A stretch of 64,000 nt of DNA, from the NCBI RefSeq assembly GCF_016735615.1, contig NZ_JAERSF010000006.1, positions 62,001 through 126,000 of the forward strand, written 5' to 3'. The stretch is from Flavobacterium tagetis (GTDB lineage: Bacteria > Bacteroidota > Bacteroidia > Flavobacteriales > Flavobacteriaceae). This document shows, piece by piece, positions 61,131-64,000 of the stretch. Numbering within the stretch: position 1 is the first letter of the stretch; the number at the start of each line of letters is the position of its first letter. The notes beneath the pieces are model-generated. The model was given only the letters and a program-made list of their open reading frames with translations. It was not told the origin of the DNA and did no database searches. The translations under genes were made by a program, and so were the position numbers.

Positions 61131-61160
61131 AGGAGAATTTCAATTTGATGAAATTCTCCT
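61131..61160 (-). terminator. Terminator of the dipeptidyl peptidase gene
   Basis: AGGAGAATTTC (61131-61141) and GAAATTCTCCT (61150-61160) form an 11-bp stem with an 8-base loop. The minus strand runs into T7. Confidence 0.9.
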
Positions 61161-61185
61161 CTCTTTTTATAGTATTTTATTTTTT

Positions 61186-63342
61186 CTATTTTGCTCCTGG
61201 CGGGCAATTTTTTTCAATAAATCTGATAAAAGTATCTGTCAGATGTTTTTCTGTTCCCTCTCCTTCATCAATACTATGAGAACGATTTGGATAAATCATT
61301 AAATCAAACATTTTATCATATTTTATTAATTCATTAATTAAAACTTCTGCGTTTTTATAATGTACATTATCATCACCCGTTCCGTGGATATACAATAAAT
61401 TCCCTTTCAGATTTTTAGCATGCGTTACAGGAGAAGCTTGAATATATGCTGCCTCATTTTCATCTGGCAATCCCATATAGCGTTCTGTATAAATATTATC
61501 ATAAAAATGCTGATCTGTTACTGCTGCAATGGCAACTCCAGTTTTGTAGATTTCCGGATATTGAAACATTAGATTTAAAGTTACTGCTCCACCGCCGCTC
61601 CAGCCATGAATCGCCACACGATCAGAATCAATAAAGTTCCATTTTAAAACTTCTTTGGCTGCCATTGCTTGGTCACGTGTATTGATAATTCCGATATTTT
61701 TATAAATAGATTTTCTCCACTGTGTTCCTTTCATTACCGGAGTTCCTCTATTATCCATGGCAATTCCGATATATCCTTTTGGTATCAACTCACTTATGAA
61801 TCCATTAAAATATGGACTATCATTAGCCACTGTAGCCATTGGTTCTCCATAAACATAAAAGAAAACTGGGTATTTTTTTGAAGGATTAAAATCTAATGGT
61901 TTTGCCATTATACCATCAATTTCTACCCCATCTGATGTTTTTACTTTAAATTTCTCCATTGAATAATCTCGATTTGGAGCCTTAAAAATATCTGCGTCTT
62001 TTGGATAAATCTTCTGATGACCTGACAAAGCAATTAATCTCCTGTTAAAATCTCTAGAAATGCTAGAATTGGTATGTCTTGCATAAGCTGCATCTGTAGA
62101 AAAAATATATCGGTTTGTACCGTCAAAAATTGCTGGAGTTATTCTTTTTGTTTTTTTCGAACTTAAATTCGTTTCATACAAATAACGCTGAGTAGCATCT
62201 TCTGGACTCGCAATAAAATATATTGTTTTTGTCTTTTCGTTATAGGCCTTAAAATAAGCATCAAAATTAGTTTTAGTGATTAACTCTTTTGATTTTCCGT
62301 CAAGACTTATTTTATAAACATGCATCCATCCATCTGCGTCAGAGCTCCATAAAAAAGCTTTTCCGTTGTCTACAAACTGGCAAGGAAAAACATCATATTC
62401 ACCAGCAGAAGTATCAAACACATCAATCCATGCTTTTGATTCTTCTTTATAAATCACTCTCGCTGCACCCGATTTTGCATTACAATCATACATCGTAACC
62501 TGATTCTGGTTTCTGTTTAGCTGAACCACCATGATAGATTCATTGTTCAGCCATTTCATTCGAACCAAATAATTATTATCTGGTTCTCCAGGAATATTTA
62601 ACCAATTGGTTTGAAGAGATTCAATATTTACTACTCCAATTTTTACAGAAGAAGGTTTATCTCCTGCTTTTGGATATTCTACAGGAATAATTGTCGGATA
62701 CAACGAATCTGTATTGTTAATCATGAAATGGAATTTGGTAGAAGTTGCATCTACTCTCCAAAAAGCAATGCTTTTTCCGTCTGGACCCCATCTAAAACCA
62801 TCACGAGCAGCCAATTCTTCCTCATAAACCCAATCAAAAGTTCCATTAATGATTTTGTCAGTACCATCTGTTGTTACTGGTGTAATTTTTCCAGAATTCA
62901 GATTTTCAACATAAATATTGTGTTTTGAAACATAAGCCACATTTTCATTATCGCTCGAAAATTTAGCAAACATTAATGATGATGCATCCAAGTTTTTGCC
63001 TAATTGTTTTCCTTTTCCTGTAGCCAAATCAAAATACCAATAATCTCCTCTAGTATTGTCTCTCCAAACTTTCTTAGAATTTGTATAGACTAAAACTTTT
63101 GTTTTGGAGTCGTTCCAAACCAATTGTTCGATTCCGCCTGTAAATCCGGCAGCGGCTAATTGTACTTTAGATAAAATAGTGTTTTGTTTATCTAACTTAT
63201 CAACATCATAAATGACTACATTACTGTCTTGATTCACCCAAAAAGAATGAGAATTTGGCAACCAATTTAGATTGTTAATATCAATATTCTGTGCGAAAAC
63301 AGAGGTGCATACGAACAGAAGAAACAACAAATACTTTTTCAT
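61186..63342 (-). CDS. S9B dipeptidyl peptidase IV-like
   Basis: 718 residues with a signal peptide (YLLFLLFVCTSVFAQ). An N-terminal beta-propeller contains DWVYEEELAARDGFRWGPDG, whose Glu pair anchors the substrate N-terminus in dipeptidyl peptidase IV. The alpha/beta-hydrolase domain has the nucleophile Ser582 in HGWSGGGAVT, the acid in HGTGDDNVHYKN and His in PNRSHSI. It removes Xaa-Pro dipeptides in the periplasm. Its start is just before the upstream M24 gene stop, so they form an operon with a proline-oriented theme. Confidence 0.93.
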   Translation of the reverse strand: MKKYLLFLLFVCTSVFAQNIDINNLNWLPNSHSFWVNQDSNVVIYDVDKLDKQNTILSKVQLAAAGFTGGIEQLVWNDSKTKVLVYTNSKKVWRDNTRGDYWYFDLATGKGKQLGKNLDASSLMFAKFSSDNENVAYVSKHNIYVENLNSGKITPVTTDGTDKIINGTFDWVYEEELAARDGFRWGPDGKSIAFWRVDATSTKFHFMINNTDSLYPTIIPVEYPKAGDKPSSVKIGVVNIESLQTNWLNIPGEPDNNYLVRMKWLNNESIMVVQLNRNQNQVTMYDCNAKSGAARVIYKEESKAWIDVFDTSAGEYDVFPCQFVDNGKAFLWSSDADGWMHVYKISLDGKSKELITKTNFDAYFKAYNEKTKTIYFIASPEDATQRYLYETNLSSKKTKRITPAIFDGTNRYIFSTDAAYARHTNSSISRDFNRRLIALSGHQKIYPKDADIFKAPNRDYSMEKFKVKTSDGVEIDGIMAKPLDFNPSKKYPVFFYVYGEPMATVANDSPYFNGFISELIPKGYIGIAMDNRGTPVMKGTQWRKSIYKNIGIINTRDQAMAAKEVLKWNFIDSDRVAIHGWSGGGAVTLNLMFQYPEIYKTGVAIAAVTDQHFYDNIYTERYMGLPDENEAAYIQASPVTHAKNLKGNLLYIHGTGDDNVHYKNAEVLINELIKYDKMFDLMIYPNRSHSIDEGEGTEKHLTDTFIRFIEKNCPPGAK

Positions 63343-63343
63343 C

Positions 63344-64000
63344 TTACTTTTTATTTTTAATTAAATTTTCAATTTCGGCAATTTCAATAGGCATGGCTTC
63401 ACTCAGATTGATATTTCCATTTTCTGTTATCAAATAATCATTCTCTAAACGACATCCTATTCCTTCTTCTCTAATGTAAATTCCAGGTTCGCAAGTAAGA
63501 ACCATTCCCTTTTCAAAAGGTCTTGAATACAAACCAACATCATGAACATCAAGTCCTAAATGATGTGCAGTTCCATGCATGAAATATTTCTTGTAAGCAG
63601 GTTTTTCTGGATCTTGAGATTTAATTTCTTCTTCAGTAATTAACCCTAACTTGACCAATTCAGCTTCAATTAATTTTGCCATTTGAAATTCATAATCTTT
63701 CGATAAAACTCCAGGTTTCAGCAATTTTGAACCTTCTTTCAAACAATGCAAAACAGATTCATAAACTTCTTTTTGTCTTGCACTGAAAGTTCCGTTAACA
63801 GGAATGCATCTTGTTGTATCTGAATTATAGTTGCCATAACAGCTTCCAAAATCAACAAGAACCATTTCATTCTCTCTGCAAATATCATCGTTAGTATTAT
63901 AATGCAATGAACAGGCATTTACGCCAGATGCTACAATTGATCTAAATGCTTGTCTCGTTCCTCCGTTTTTTATAGTGGCGTAAAGCAATTCAGCTTCTAA
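63344..64000 (-). CDS. M24B aminopeptidase P-family protein, 3' part (5' end outside window)
   Basis: The frame is open to the window end, so at least 218 residues of the C-terminal catalytic domain are visible and the N-terminal domain lies beyond. The metal ligands of the pita-bread fold are present: VLVDFGSCYGNYNSDTTR (two Asp), HGTAHHLGLDVHD (His), LTCEPGIYI (Glu) and GCRLENDYLI (Glu). It would cleave N-terminal residues before proline. The stop is one base before the dipeptidyl peptidase start, so the two genes form an operon. Confidence 0.9.
   Translation of the reverse strand, partial: LEAELLYATIKNGGTRQAFRSIVASGVNACSLHYNTNDDICRENEMVLVDFGSCYGNYNSDTTRCIPVNGTFSARQKEVYESVLHCLKEGSKLLKPGVLSKDYEFQMAKLIEAELVKLGLITEEEIKSQDPEKPAYKKYFMHGTAHHLGLDVHDVGLYSRPFEKGMVLTCEPGIYIREEGIGCRLENDYLITENGNINLSEAMPIEIAEIENLIKNKK

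Overview
This window reads as chromosome of a Flavobacterium-like member of the Bacteroidota. The evidence is the low-GC, A+T-rich intergenic DNA, TAnnTTTG -7 promoter elements, SusC/SusD pairs, a type IX secretion C-terminal sorting domain, LytTR two-component pairs beside outer-membrane barrels, and several families of short interspersed palindromes. No rRNA, tRNA, CRISPR array or insertion sequence was seen.

Region by region. 1-1620 is the 3' part of a TonB-dependent receptor. 1786-8534 is one co-directional operon, nadA-nadB-ric-nrdD-nrdG-CopD-like. It starts behind a perfect FNR-type dyad and ends in a strong terminator, so it looks like an oxygen-limitation or nitrosative-stress unit. 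Its nrdD is split by a frameshift, which puts the glycyl-radical motif in another frame. 8554-12994 carries an AspT/YidE-type transporter, a LytTR/LytS pair and an unknown anchored protein. 13171-15105 is a small accessory patch (Imm33-like gene, orphan 100-residue protein, PAS-LuxR regulator) next to a relic of a LytTR regulator 3' end. 15131-19376 is a second LytTR/LytS pair beside an outer-membrane barrel. 19503-21012 is a TetR regulator and a short-chain dehydrogenase with a matching operator before each gene. 21087-25771 holds a TIM-barrel protein and a PepSY/TonB iron-uptake pair. 26140-31116 holds fructokinase, a sucrose-phosphate synthase/phosphatase fusion and a cytoplasmic GH32 enzyme, a self-contained sucrose synthesis and breakdown set.

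33766-39123 is a tight, partly overlapping seven-gene biosynthetic operon: flavoprotein oxygenase, methyltransferase, type III polyketide synthase, dehydratase, ketosynthase, acyl carrier protein and phosphopantetheinyl transferase. I infer that it makes a methylated, oxidised phenolic lipid on its own acyl chain. 39127-46045 has assorted envelope and regulatory genes. 46154-46989 is an orphan acetolactate-synthase regulatory-subunit gene preceded by two consecutive isoleucine-rich leader peptides, each followed by an intrinsic terminator, so it looks like a tandem attenuator.

49245-64000 is dominated by peptide degradation: an S37 peptidase, an Xaa-Pro aminopeptidase, a large T9SS-exported M43 metalloprotease, a SusCD pair, a dipeptidyl peptidase IV and a second M24 aminopeptidase cut by the window end. 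Together these suggest capture and complete digestion of proline-rich peptides.

All product names rest on reading motifs by eye. The least certain points are the starts (several chosen over longer TTG/GTG options), the promoter and operator calls, and the products of the orphan genes.
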